NCBI GenBank assembly: GCA_902493585.1
Contig: CABUPZ010000005.1
Coordinates: forward strand, 4,708-68,707
Reading direction: 5' to 3'
Length of the DNA stretch: 64,000 nt
Source of the DNA: an uncultured Fusicatenibacter sp.
GTDB taxonomy: Bacteria; Bacillota; Clostridia; Lachnospirales; Lachnospiraceae
Positions within the stretch are counted from its first letter, which is position 1; every line of letters starts with the position of its first letter. The notes beneath the pieces are model-generated. The model did no database searches. It had not been told where the DNA came from and worked only from the letters and a program-made list of their open reading frames with translations. Below are positions 1 through 7,363 of the stretch, piece after piece. The translations under genes and the position numbers were made by a program.

Positions 1-902
1 TTCCTGGACTCTGAGGAAAGGATGTGCTTCATGATCTGTGCGTACATGCTTTCCATGGTTTCCGTCGTAAACTGCTCAAAATGCTTTGCGTAATAAGTCT
101 GGCGGATCAGCTGGCAGAAGGCGTCAAAATTCTCCTCCTCTACAAGAGTCTTGACCTCCGATTTTTTCAGGCGATAATGAACCGGGATGATCAGTGCGTA
201 GATGTTGGCACTGGTCATATGATAATACCGCTTGGACCGGTAGATCCACTGGAGATTCAGCATATCAAATTTGCTTCCCCAGGCTTTGGTCAGCTGTTCC
301 AGATCTTTTTTTGATGCAATTTTTTCCCGTTCCTTCCAAAGGTGGGAAAAGTAGTAGAGATCCAAAGTCATCTCATAGTCAAACAATGTCGGATGTTCCA
401 TCGTGCTCAGGTGTACCAGGGGATCGTAGTATTCCGTCCCTTTCAGGTTGGAAACCAGTTCCTCCGGGGAAGAGGACGAGGTGACCAGGGCAAAATTAAG
501 CTGAGAATGACGGTCAAAGAAATCCTGGTAGACAGAGAGATTCAAAGTAACATCTCTGTGGTCAAAGATCTTGTTCAGACATTCCTTTAACATGGCGATC
601 TCATAACGCTTAAAATAACTGGTCAGAAATTTCCGCTGTTCCAGATTGGAAAAACGGTAAAGCTTGCTGAAATCCCTGTACACGGTCAGATGGAGCATCT
701 GTTCAATCTGTCCGCGGTGAAGGTTCGATTCCTCGCAGCCCTGAAACAGTTCCGCGTAAGAGGGCTGCTGTTTCAGATAAGAAACGGCTGCCGGTACATC
801 AGGAAGCTCTACGATCTCGCGGAAATTTTTGTCGTCCAGCAGATGACTTTGCATTGCGCGGATTTTGGTGGCCAGTCCGCTGTAGGATAAAAGACCGCTC
901 AT
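1..902 (-). CDS. atpC: V-type ATP synthase subunit C (AC39/d type), partial
   Basis: About 300 codons are open on the minus strand from an ATG at 902 to the window edge, so the 3' end is missing. The protein begins MSGLLSYSGLATKIRAMQSH, followed by a helical, tyrosine-rich protein of the V0D/AC39 type (family length about 330-350). This subunit is the central-stalk socket joining the V1 rotor to the membrane ring of the proton- or sodium-translocating V-type ATPase. A GGAAGTG ribosome site precedes the ATG, and the stop of the upstream stalk-like gene lies only 4 bases away, so the two are co-transcribed. The remaining operon genes should follow to the left of the window. The assignment is from sequence character and gene order. 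Confidence 0.8.
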   Translation of the reverse strand, partial: MSGLLSYSGLATKIRAMQSHLLDDKNFREIVELPDVPAAVSYLKQQPSYAELFQGCEESNLHRGQIEQMLHLTVYRDFSKLYRFSNLEQRKFLTSYFKRYEIAMLKECLNKIFDHRDVTLNLSVYQDFFDRHSQLNFALVTSSSSPEELVSNLKGTEYYDPLVHLSTMEHPTLFDYEMTLDLYYFSHLWKEREKIASKKDLEQLTKAWGSKFDMLNLQWIYRSKRYYHMTSANIYALIIPVHYRLKKSEVKTLVEEENFDAFCQLIRQTYYAKHFEQFTTETMESMYAQIMKHILSSESR

Positions 903-906
903 ACCA

Positions 907-1218
907 TCACTTCCTTATCAGTTTTTCGCAGATCTGTGTGGACAATGTATCATGGTTTTTATTATAATAATCATCCAGCGAAGCCAGAAGATCAGCGGTT
1001 CCAGAACGCAGGTGCAGAAGTTCGGCATCTGTCCTGTTTTTCAGTTCGGACTGGACATTCTGCAGCCGGCGAGCCGTATCGGCATCCAGTTCCTGGTCGA
1101 AAGCGGCAATCCGCTCATTCTGCTGCTGATCCAGAACCTTGTTCTGATTGGCGGCGCCTTCCAGGATTCCGGATGCGGCCGCTTCAATCTCTGTCAGCTT
1201 GTTGATAACAGATTCCAT
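907..1218 (-). CDS. V-type ATPase peripheral-stalk subunit (G/H-like)
   Basis: A 103-residue protein, charged and predicted almost wholly alpha-helical/coiled coil (MESVINKLTEIEAAASGIL..., then a long Q/E/R/D-rich helix). Small coiled-coil proteins of this type open V-type ATPase operons in Clostridia and form the peripheral stalk that holds V1 to the membrane part. The ATG at 1218 was chosen because an AGGAGGAGAG site sits directly upstream; the longer open frame reaching 1404 runs through non-coding-looking AT-rich DNA. It is first in the operon and is followed after 4 bases by subunit C. The family has little sequence conservation, so the role rests mainly on the neighbour. Confidence 0.7.
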   Translation of the reverse strand: MESVINKLTEIEAAASGILEGAANQNKVLDQQQNERIAAFDQELDADTARRLQNVQSELKNRTDAELLHLRSGTADLLASLDDYYNKNHDTLSTQICEKLIRK

Positions 1219-1533
1219 AGCTCTCCTCCTTTGCAAATTCAACAATATGACTGAAGTCAATTGTATGTCACGACACCTATCATACACCTTTTTGTTAAAA
1301 ATGTCACATGTAATTTGCAGAAATATAAAAAGAATTAAAGGATAAACAAATTTAGGCGGGAGATATTGGTAAGATGAGAAAAAATTACCAAAGAAGATAG
1401 ACAAAACAGGAAAAAGAACTGTTCTATTTTCAGCAAATAGAAATATTCAGACAATTAAGGAAAGGACTTTTCTTTCCGGGGAATCTATAGTAAGATAAAA
1501 AAAGTGATATCAAAAATAAAGGATGGTAAAAAT
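1219..1533. other. Divergent intergenic region, V-ATPase operon / trmB
   Basis: AT-rich gap between two divergent transcription units. It must hold both promoters, but I see no confident -35/-10 pair. A short inverted repeat (GGAAAG at 1459-1464 / CTTTCC at 1472-1477) lies upstream of trmB. Confidence 0.4.
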
Positions 1534-2190
1534 ATGAGACTGAGAAATATACAGGGGGCGAAGGAAGTGATTGCCAACAGCCCTTGGGTGATCCAGAAAC
1601 CGGAAATCCATCGTGGGAATTGGAGTGCGGTTTTTGAAAAAACACAGCCGATCGATATTGAGGTCGGTATGGGAAAGGGCCGTTTTCTGATGGATATGGC
1701 GAAGAAACATCCGGACATCAACTATATCGGGATTGAGATGTATGACAGCGTGCTTCTCAGAGCCGTACAGAAAGCGGAACAGCTGGAAGAGAAGCTGACC
1801 AATCTGTACTTTATCCGGATGGACGCAAGGGAGCTTCCGGAGGTTTTTGAAAAAGGTGAGATTGCCGGAATCTATCTTAATTTTTCCGATCCGTGGCCAA
1901 AGGACCGCCATGCCAAGCGGCGCCTGACTTCCCATGAATTTCTGGAGCGGTATGAGAAAATCCTGCCGGAAGAGGGGAAGGTGGAGTTTAAGACAGACAA
2001 TAAAGATCTGTTCGATTTTTCACTGGACGAAATCCGGGCGGCAGAGAACTGGATCCTTGAAGCGTTCACCTATGATCTGCATGCAGATGAGGAAATGAAC
2101 CGGGGCAATGTGATGACGGAATATGAAGAGAAGTTCTCGTTAATAGGAAATCCCATCTGCAAATTGATCGCCAGGTACAGCGTTCGCTAA
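1534..2190 (+). CDS. trmB: tRNA (guanine-N7-)-methyltransferase
   Basis: A 218-residue class I SAM-dependent methyltransferase that methylates N7 of G46 in the tRNA variable loop. Family signatures are visible: EVGMGKGRFL (SAM loop, about residue 43), NYIGIEMYDSVLLRA, YLNFSDPWPKDRHAKRR (the TrmB signature, about residue 113) and FKTDNKDLF (about residue 150). Length matches the family. The start at 1534 (MRLRNIQGAKE) follows a GGATGG motif; an upstream ATG at 1504 would add ten unconserved residues. It appears monocistronic. The last 16 coding bases form the left arm of a strong hairpin that continues past the stop. Confidence 0.95.
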   Translation: MRLRNIQGAKEVIANSPWVIQKPEIHRGNWSAVFEKTQPIDIEVGMGKGRFLMDMAKKHPDINYIGIEMYDSVLLRAVQKAEQLEEKLTNLYFIRMDARELPEVFEKGEIAGIYLNFSDPWPKDRHAKRRLTSHEFLERYEKILPEEGKVEFKTDNKDLFDFSLDEIRAAENWILEAFTYDLHADEEMNRGNVMTEYEEKFSLIGNPICKLIARYSVR

Positions 2191-2222
2191 ATAACTGGAT
2201 AGTTATTTACGAAACGCTGTAC
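2175..2222 (+). terminator. Hairpin over the trmB stop codon
   Basis: An almost perfect inverted repeat: GTACAGCGTT at 2175 pairs with AACGCTGTAC ending at 2222, and the inner arms TAAATAACT / AGTTATTTA also pair. The trmB stop lies inside the left arm. No clear U-run follows, so it may be an RNA 3'-end stabiliser rather than a classical terminator. Confidence 0.55.
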
Positions 2223-2295
2223 GGGGTTCTCTCCGGTATCATCTTCCTGAGTTTTTTCATATATTGATTCTGAAAAAGCAAAAGGCAGTGATAAA

Positions 2296-2445
2296 ATGAA
2301 AAAGCAGAGTTCCATGCAGCAGAAGCTCACGGAAGTGGAATATGAGAGTAAACATAGAGGCGGAAAGATCTTTCAGATGCAGAAGTCGCTGAAGGATCTG
2401 GAAAAACTCCTGAAGAGTGTGGATCTTGAGAAAAAAAAGAAATAG
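2296..2445 (+). CDS. Small lysine-rich hypothetical protein (49 aa)
   Basis: ATG at 2296 to TAG at 2445, 49 residues starting MKKQSSMQQKLTEVEYES and ending with a run of lysines. It is strongly charged, predicted helical, and has no membrane segment or signal peptide. An AAAGG lies ten bases before the ATG. It stands alone between trmB and a large palindrome. I do not recognise a family. Codon choice looks ordinary for this genome, which mildly favours a real gene, but a chance frame cannot be excluded. Confidence 0.45.
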   Translation: MKKQSSMQQKLTEVEYESKHRGGKIFQMQKSLKDLEKLLKSVDLEKKKK

Positions 2446-2549
2446 GTGGGAAGCAGCCTGCGGCAGAGGGTGTAACTATTCAGCTGGAAACGGTTATCAG
2501 TGGTTTTAGCTGAACGGTTACACCCTCTGCCGCAGGCTGTGATGCACCT
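2444..2549. repeat. Large palindromic element (32-bp arms)
   Basis: Core inverted repeat 2454-2539: left arm 2454-2485 and right arm 2508-2539 match at 30 of 32 positions around a 22-nt loop. After five mismatches the arms resume with AGGTG (2444) / CACCT (ending 2549). The inner ends carry the AACNRTTCAGC motif found in other palindromes in this window. It begins at the end of the small ORF and precedes tRNA-Lys. No flanking duplication is obvious. Confidence 0.75.
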
Positions 2550-2674
2550 GTTGTCGAAAATAATTTTCAAATCATCATGGTTCAGTAAACTTGTGCATTG
2601 TGTTGGGAAAATAAAGAAATTATAAATAATTATTTGTAAATCATAACAAAACGAAAAAGATCATAAAAAAAGGG

Positions 2675-2703
2675 TTGATTTTTGACATTGTATCGCATAT
2701 AAT
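2675..2703 (+). promoter_or_regulatory. Sigma-A type promoter of tRNA-Lys
   Basis: TTGATT at 2675-2680, a 17-bp spacer and TATAAT at 2698-2703, about 40 bases before the tRNA 5' end. A TTGACA also lies inside the spacer but would be too close to the -10 box. Confidence 0.7.
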
Positions 2704-2744
2704 AATTCTTGCGTTCCGGTAAGGAATGAAACAAAATAATGAAT

Positions 2745-2817
2745 GCGCCTTTAGCTCAGTTGGTAGAGCAGTAGACTCTTAATCTATTTGTCCAGGGTTC
2801 GAGTCCCTGAAGGCGCA
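2745..2817 (+). tRNA. tRNA-Lys (anticodon CTT)
   Basis: A 73-nt cloverleaf. The acceptor stem GCGCCTT pairs with AAGGCGC and the discriminator base is A. The D-loop (AGCTCAGTTGGTAGAGC) and T-arm (GGTTCGAGTCC) are canonical. The 7-nt anticodon loop reads C-T-CTT-A-A, giving anticodon CTT. The 3' CCA is not encoded. A terminator follows immediately. Confidence 0.96.
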
Positions 2818-2819
2818 CT

Positions 2820-2872
2820 GAAAGCACTGTTTTTGCAGACTTGTGAGCTGCGGGGACGGTGCTTTTTATTTC
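2820..2872 (+). terminator. Terminator after tRNA-Lys
   Basis: AAAGCACTG pairs with CGGTGCTTT, with a second inner stem (TGCAG/CTGCG), and is followed by a T-rich tail. It sits directly behind the tRNA. Confidence 0.75.
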
Positions 2873-2973
2873 CGCGGGCACCGACCGAAACGAAGTGCAG
2901 ACCTGTCATGAGAGTCAAAGACCACGCAGCTCTGCTGTGGGGTTTTTGACTTGTTTCTGAATGCAAAAAAGCA

Positions 2974-3002
2974 TTGACAAATGGATGGCGGAAGTTTATC
3001 TT
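2974..3002 (+). promoter_or_regulatory. Promoter-like sequence before the thi relic
   Basis: TTGACA (2974-2979), 17-bp spacer, TATCTT (2997-3002). It points at the thiG/thiH remnant and may be the surviving promoter of a lost thiamine operon. An imperfect hairpin at about 2909-2954 lies upstream. Confidence 0.45.
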
Positions 3003-3097
3003 GAGTATGTAATTTTTCAGTGTTCCGGATAAAGATTCGAAAAAGGGAGCGAAGAAAACAGAAGATGAAAACAAATGAGAGTGAGCAGTAAGAGTTT

Positions 3098-3460
3098 ATG
3101 ACGGGGTACACCACCGCGGTGTATTTCCTTCCGGACAATCAGGAGACCGTGAAAGCCACGGAAATTCTGGCGAAAGAAGGATTTACGGTAATGCCTTATA
3201 TGTTCCCGGATTTGAATATCGCGAGGGATCTGGTGGAGGCAGGAGCGGCGTGTGAGGCGATCCAGGCAGGAAGAGTATACAGCAGAAGATGTCAGAAGGG
3301 CACTGGCACATGAATACCGGACGCCGGAGGATTATGCATATCTTCATGAATGAGGAGCAGACTATGTGACGGTCTTTCAGGAAACCTATCATGCGGATAA
3401 ATATGAGACACTGTATCTCCGATACACGTTCGGTGCAGAAGGTCTATGACGGACTGCTGG
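3098..3460 (+). pseudogene. thiG/thiH: Remnant of thiG and thiH (thiamine thiazole synthesis)
   Basis: Two damaged fragments in tandem. Frame 1 (about 3116-3264) reads YFLPDNQETVKATEILAKEG, then FTVMPYMFPDLNIARDLVEA and GAACE, which matches the middle of thiazole synthase ThiG. It then shifts frame into EEYTAEDVRRALAHEYRTPE (from 3267), typical of the N-terminal part of ThiH. After a stop the same frame continues as GADYVTVFQETYHADKYETL, an internal ThiH segment normally more than 100 residues later, and soon ends. The relic has therefore lost both gene ends, a frame, and the middle of thiH. ThiG and ThiH together make the thiazole moiety of thiamine, and adjacency in this order is normal. 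Recognition is by motif memory only. Confidence 0.6.
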
Positions 3461-3663
3461 GCGAGGGACTGCAGCCGGTGATGGCGGGAGTCATTTCCGC
3501 GTCATTCTTCCACACAGAAGTCAAAGAAAGGAAAAAAATCTTTCGGCAGATCTTCGTATCTCCGTCCCGAAAATGGAACATTCTTTTCGCATAGTATAAT
3601 ACCTTCCTGTTAGCTTTTTTCGAACCGCGAATGAATCGCAGAAGGGGTTCGCATCGGTGCATT

Positions 3664-4164
3664 TCACTGAGAGATCTTGTTCTGACACGAACCCATTTGC
3701 TGTGAAGCGGAATAGCCATTGATGTAAATACAAAGATTTTTTTCTAAATCACGCTCCGAACGAGGAGTCTTTAAAGTAATAGGTATCAAAGATAAAGCAT
3801 GATCCAGTTGGCTTGTAGCAATTAAAGGAACTTCATCATAATTTGTTGTATAAACTCTTTGCCATTTAAAGGAATATAGCTCTTTATGTTCCTTTTCAAT
3901 TTTTCCTACGCGTAATTGATTTTTTATTTCTTGTATTAAGTCAGTCGAAGAAAACATTTCTTGATATGTTTCTGCTGCATCCTGTAAATCCCATGGGGCC
4001 TCTGGATGATCAATATCACATTGATTATATAATTGACTTGCTAAATGCACGCCTGAAGGGAACGGTTCTCCATGTGGTGTCTTTACATCCAAATGCGCTC
4101 CAGATCCTGTAATTAAAACAGCGTTTCCACTAATAATACTATTAAAAATTTCTTGATTTTCCAT
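3664..4164 (-). pseudogene. Truncated SIR2-domain protein
   Basis: An open frame of 166 residues from ATG 4164, preceded by AGGAGAG. It shows VLITGSGAHLDVKTPHGEPF (the NAD-binding GSGA loop, about residues 17-36), KWQRVYTTNYDEVPLIATSQ (about 105-124) and LCIYINGYSA near the end. This is the order of motifs in bacterial SIR2-like NADases, many of which are anti-phage effectors. Family members continue for several hundred residues. Here homology-like sequence stops at about residue 153 and an unrelated tail ends at 3664, so I call it truncated. The DNA is clearly more AT-rich than its neighbours, which suggests acquisition. No partner defence gene is visible nearby. Confidence 0.6.
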
Positions 4165-4310
4165 ATGCTCTCCTACGTTTCTGCTTAAATATTCATCGTT
4201 TATTACTATTATCCTTCTTCTTGTCAATTATGTCCACAAAAATAAGTATTTTTATGACATTACTTTCTTCTGAAATATGATAAGACAGTCAGCTTATCTC
4301 AAATTTCTCT

Positions 4311-4362
4311 GAAAAAAACGGAAGCAGCTATATTTTCTCTGTACAGTCTGCTTCCGCTTTCT
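4311..4362 (-). terminator. Terminator of spoIIID
   Basis: GCGGAAGCAG pairs with CTGCTTCCG on the minus strand and a T-run follows, just downstream of the spoIIID stop. Confidence 0.75.
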
Positions 4363-4366
4363 TGCC

Positions 4367-4621
4367 TTATCCATGCTGATGAAGATATTTTTCTCTCGTA
4401 GCCATCCCCCCGCGGATATGACGTTCTGATTTGTTTGTATCCAGGACCTTCCGCGCTTCCCGGGCAAGAGACGCGTTTATCTGGAGGAGACGATCGGTGA
4501 CATCTTTATGTACCGTACTTTTGCTGACCCCAAATTTTTTTGCCGTCTGCCTCACCGTTGCCTTTTCTTCGACAATATAATTTGCGATTTCAATTGCCCG
4601 TTCTTCGATATAATCTTTCAA
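4367..4621 (-). CDS. spoIIID: Sporulation transcription factor SpoIIID
   Basis: 84 residues, the usual SpoIIID length. The sequence MKDYIEERAIEIANYIVEEK, followed by ATVRQTAKKFGVSKSTVHKD (helix-turn-helix, about residues 21-40) and a basic tail with HIRGGMATREKYLHQHG, is the conserved SpoIIID pattern. It is a small DNA-binding regulator of mother-cell gene expression during sporulation. The gene is on the minus strand with its own terminator. Its presence indicates that the host is, or derives from, a spore former. Confidence 0.93.
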   Translation of the reverse strand: MKDYIEERAIEIANYIVEEKATVRQTAKKFGVSKSTVHKDVTDRLLQINASLAREARKVLDTNKSERHIRGGMATREKYLHQHG

Positions 4622-4702
4622 GGAAAATCCCCCGAAATCTCCTCTTTTTACAATCTATGCAGGGAGACTTCGGGTCATGCAAAATGAGAGGCGGTTATGT
4701 CC

Positions 4703-4725
4703 GTATGGTTTTCAAACATACTCTA
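4703..4725. repeat. Half copy of TTTTCAAACA-type hairpin repeat
   Basis: The segment GGTTTTCAAACATACTCTAG matches the right arm of the hairpin at 8351-8398. Only this arm is well conserved. It overlaps the 3' end of the TSUP gene. Confidence 0.4.
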
Positions 4726-5502
4726 GCCAATAATCAGTTTCACAACAGCGATCAGGATAGAAAATACCGCGACGCCTTTTTTCAAAAGTTCCGGTTTCAG
4801 GAAAGAAGTATTATGGCTTCCAAACCATACGCCGATCCCGTGGCTGATCATGGAAACAGCCAGCAGTCCTCCGATGGAGAGGATATCACACTGCATCGTA
4901 TATCCGATACAGGACGGAATGGCGATAAAGATGGAGTCAAAAAGTGCGACGCCGACAGCAGTTTTGACCGGGACGCCAAGGACTACCAGCAGCGGCATGA
5001 CAAGGATCGGGCCGCCGGCACCGGACAGCGCGCAGACAGCGGCGGTAATCAGACCGAAAAGGATACAGACAGGAAGAGGAATCTGTCTGCTTTTCGTCTG
5101 TGTCCGGCTGCCCGCGGAGACGTCCGTTTCCGATGTTTCTTTTTTGTCCTTCCGCAGAAGGATGGAGAGGCCGGAGAGTAAGACGACCGTGTAGAGAATA
5201 CGTTTTACGATTGCTTCGTCGATCAGAAGATTCAGTCTGACGCCGATGACAGCGCCGATCAGGCTTCCGATGCTGATGAAAACCGCCAGCTTTAGATCCA
5301 GGTTTTTCGCTTTGTAATAATTCCAGGATCCAAGGATTCCTGAGATCAGGAAGGCGAAGAAACTCAGTGCCAGCGCCTGGACGGCGGGCATTCCCATAAA
5401 ACCGCTGTACAGCATCGGAAGCAGGAAGCCTGCGATTCCGGTGAGGCCGATCATTCCTCCGATGAGGAGGTTGGCTATGATAACAATAAGATAAGTAAGC
5501 AT
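4723..5502 (-). CDS. TSUP/TauE-SafE family membrane transporter
   Basis: 259 residues with about eight hydrophobic segments. The two halves each start with a glycine-rich motif typical of the TSUP family: GGMIGLTGIAGFLLPML (about residues 14-30) and SGAGGPILVMPLLVVLGVPV (second repeat). TSUP proteins export or import sulfite, sulfonates or small organic acids. ATG 5502 (MLTYLIVIIANLL) was chosen because the longer frame to 5565 overlaps the upstream amidohydrolase, and a GGAG lies 11 bases upstream. It follows the amidohydrolase by 16 bases, so the two are probably co-transcribed and TSUP may move the substrate or product of that enzyme. Confidence 0.82.
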   Translation of the reverse strand: MLTYLIVIIANLLIGGMIGLTGIAGFLLPMLYSGFMGMPAVQALALSFFAFLISGILGSWNYYKAKNLDLKLAVFISIGSLIGAVIGVRLNLLIDEAIVKRILYTVVLLSGLSILLRKDKKETSETDVSAGSRTQTKSRQIPLPVCILFGLITAAVCALSGAGGPILVMPLLVVLGVPVKTAVGVALFDSIFIAIPSCIGYTMQCDILSIGGLLAVSMISHGIGVWFGSHNTSFLKPELLKKGVAVFSILIAVVKLIIG

Positions 5503-5518
5503 AAATAAAACTCCAATG

Positions 5519-6823
5519 TTACGGATGATAGTTTCTGGCTTCTGCCAGGATTTTCTCCTGGTCAAGTGTCAGGATCTGTCCTTTTTCCATCAGGACGCGT
5601 CCGCCGACGATGGAATCTGTCACGTCGGAAGCATTGACGCTTTCCAGCAGGGTATTGGAAAGGTGTCCGTAAACCGCCAGGTGAGGTTTCTGCATATCGA
5701 TTCCGATCAGATCGGCGGAAGCACCTTCCCGGATCACACCGCCGTTCGGGTTTCCGAGACATTTCTGTCCGTTGACCGTCGCCATTTTCAGGATAGTTTT
5801 GGCGGGCATGACCGCAGGGTTGGACAGGGGAACTCCGAAATGGAGATTCATCACAGAGCGGAAGATTTTCATCTCATTCCAAAGGCTCAGACCTCCGTGG
5901 GCGGCTCCGTCGGTTCCAAGGCTGACGGTGATTCCCTTACTCATAAGGGACGGGGTATCCGGCGCTGCTTTTCCGCAGTTGCTGAACGGGCAGTGGCAGA
6001 CGTTTACGCCGCGCTGTGCGAGAAGCTGTTTCTCATCTTCTGAAAGCAGAAGACTGTGGGCGCCGATAAAATTTTCACCCAGGATCCCGAGTTTCTCCAG
6101 GTACTCATAGGGACGCATCTGTTCTTTTTCCATAAAGAAATTGATCTCGCCCGGATATTCGTTCATGTGAGCCTGGAGCATGGTGCCGCGCTCTCTGGCA
6201 CGGGAGCCCGCTGCCTCCATCAGTTCCCGGGAGCAGGAGATCAGGGAGCGAAGGGAATAGTAAACCTTCAGATTTCCTTTGCCGTGGAATGCGTCGTACA
6301 GAGCGTCGGTGCGCCGGATCGCTTCGTCGGCATCCATTGCGATAGAAGCGGGAAGTCCTTTCTGATCCATGGTGGAGAAGGACAGCGCGCCCCGAAGACC
6401 GCTTTCGCAGTAGATTTCGGCGGCTTCTTCCATATAATAGCTTCCGGCGTCGATGAATCCGGTGGTTCCGGACTGTATCATGTCAAGGGCGGCAAGCTGG
6501 GCGCTGAGACGTATCTTTTTCAGCGTCAGGGTACTTTCGAAAGGCAGCATGATCCGTGTCCAGATCATCGGCATCTCATCCAGGACGCGGCCCCGCAGGA
6601 GCTGCTGGCCGGTATGCATATGGGCGTCTACCAGGCCGGGAAGGTAGACACAGCCTTTTCCGTCCAGTGTCCGATCGAAGGTATAGGTTTCGTTCAGCTG
6701 TTCCAGCGTGTCAATTTTTTCTATTTTTCCGTCTGCAACCGCAATGCTGCTGCCCTTCTGAAGTTCGAAATTCTCGTCCAGGTAGTCGGCATGGCGGATC
6801 AGCAGGTCTGCATGTTTTTTCAT
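5519..6823 (-). CDS. Amidohydrolase, cytosine/adenosine-type deaminase (TRZ/ATZ, MtaD-like)
   Basis: 434 residues, the normal size of the SsnA/ATZ/MtaD group of metal-dependent hydrolases. Metal and catalytic residues are in place: LVDAHMHTG (H68, H70), QAHMNEYPGE (H219, E222), GAHSLLLS (H256) and TDGAAHGG (D305). Family members deaminate or hydrolyse a purine, pyrimidine, triazine or S-adenosylhomocysteine-like ring; the substrate here is unknown. The start at 6823 is preceded by AAAGGAG. It lies between a TSUP permease and a DUF3100 membrane pair, all on the minus strand, suggesting an uptake-and-deamination module. Confidence 0.85.
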   Translation of the reverse strand: MKKHADLLIRHADYLDENFELQKGSSIAVADGKIEKIDTLEQLNETYTFDRTLDGKGCVYLPGLVDAHMHTGQQLLRGRVLDEMPMIWTRIMLPFESTLTLKKIRLSAQLAALDMIQSGTTGFIDAGSYYMEEAAEIYCESGLRGALSFSTMDQKGLPASIAMDADEAIRRTDALYDAFHGKGNLKVYYSLRSLISCSRELMEAAGSRARERGTMLQAHMNEYPGEINFFMEKEQMRPYEYLEKLGILGENFIGAHSLLLSEDEKQLLAQRGVNVCHCPFSNCGKAAPDTPSLMSKGITVSLGTDGAAHGGLSLWNEMKIFRSVMNLHFGVPLSNPAVMPAKTILKMATVNGQKCLGNPNGGVIREGASADLIGIDMQKPHLAVYGHLSNTLLESVNASDVTDSIVGGRVLMEKGQILTLDQEKILAEARNYHP

Positions 6824-6847
6824 AAATCAAAATCTCCTTTCCGACGG

Positions 6848-6910
6848 CTGCCCACAGGCACTGTGTTTTCATACAATCTGCCAAGTAAATGTGCAGATCT
6901 GGATGAACGG
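6848..6910 (-). repeat. Dispersed TATGAAAACA repeat, copy 1
   Basis: Read on the minus strand it is a hairpin (AGATCTGCACATTTACTTGG side) followed by the conserved tail GTATGAAAACACAGTGCC and TGTGGGCA. Three more copies are at 21015-21078, 45907-45987 and 63935-64000. It lies between the DUF3100 partner gene and the amidohydrolase. Confidence 0.75.
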
Positions 6911-6915
6911 CCGCA

Positions 6916-7362
6916 TCAGATTGCTCCGGTAAGGCCGAGGATCAGCTGTGAAATGATTGCAGAGCCGAGGAACGTTCCGGTCATAACCAGTATGCCGACG
7001 ATGATCATTTTCCATCCCTGTTTCAGGAAAGAGCGGATCTGGTCGCTGATGGAAATTCCGGCGTAGGCGCCTACCAGCGTCAGGGGAGCGGTGAAGTTGA
7101 TCTTGTTGGCGGACTCGATCACAAACTCGCGGATCGGGGAGATCGGGCTGGCTGCCAGAAGTCCCAGGATGGAGCAGTATGCAACGATCGGGAGCCGCAG
7201 AGGGATCAGTTTGGTGCAGACAACGGCGATCACTGAGATTGCCAGCAGTACAAGGATGCCCGGCAGGGAATCCATAAATCCTACCTGAAATCCGACAAAA
7301 TTTGCCAGGCCGATGCCAAGGCCTGAAATTACCAGTAAAAGAATCCATTCCAGATATCTCAT
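6916..7362 (-). CDS. Small membrane protein, partner of DUF3100 protein
   Basis: 148 residues with four hydrophobic segments (about 5-22, 34-54, 60-76 and 118-140) and a soluble loop between the third and fourth. Its start at 7362 is two bases past the stop of the DUF3100-type gene, with GAGGAAAAATAAC as ribosome site, so they form a tight pair. Two-component membrane systems with unequal subunits of this kind resemble small-molecule transporters, but I recognise no characterised family. The function is inferred from context only: probable transport linked to the downstream deaminase. Confidence 0.7.
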   Translation of the reverse strand: MRYLEWILLLVISGLGIGLANFVGFQVGFMDSLPGILVLLAISVIAVVCTKLIPLRLPIVAYCSILGLLAASPISPIREFVIESANKINFTAPLTLVGAYAGISISDQIRSFLKQGWKMIIVGILVMTGTFLGSAIISQLILGLTGAI

Positions 7363-7363
7363 G

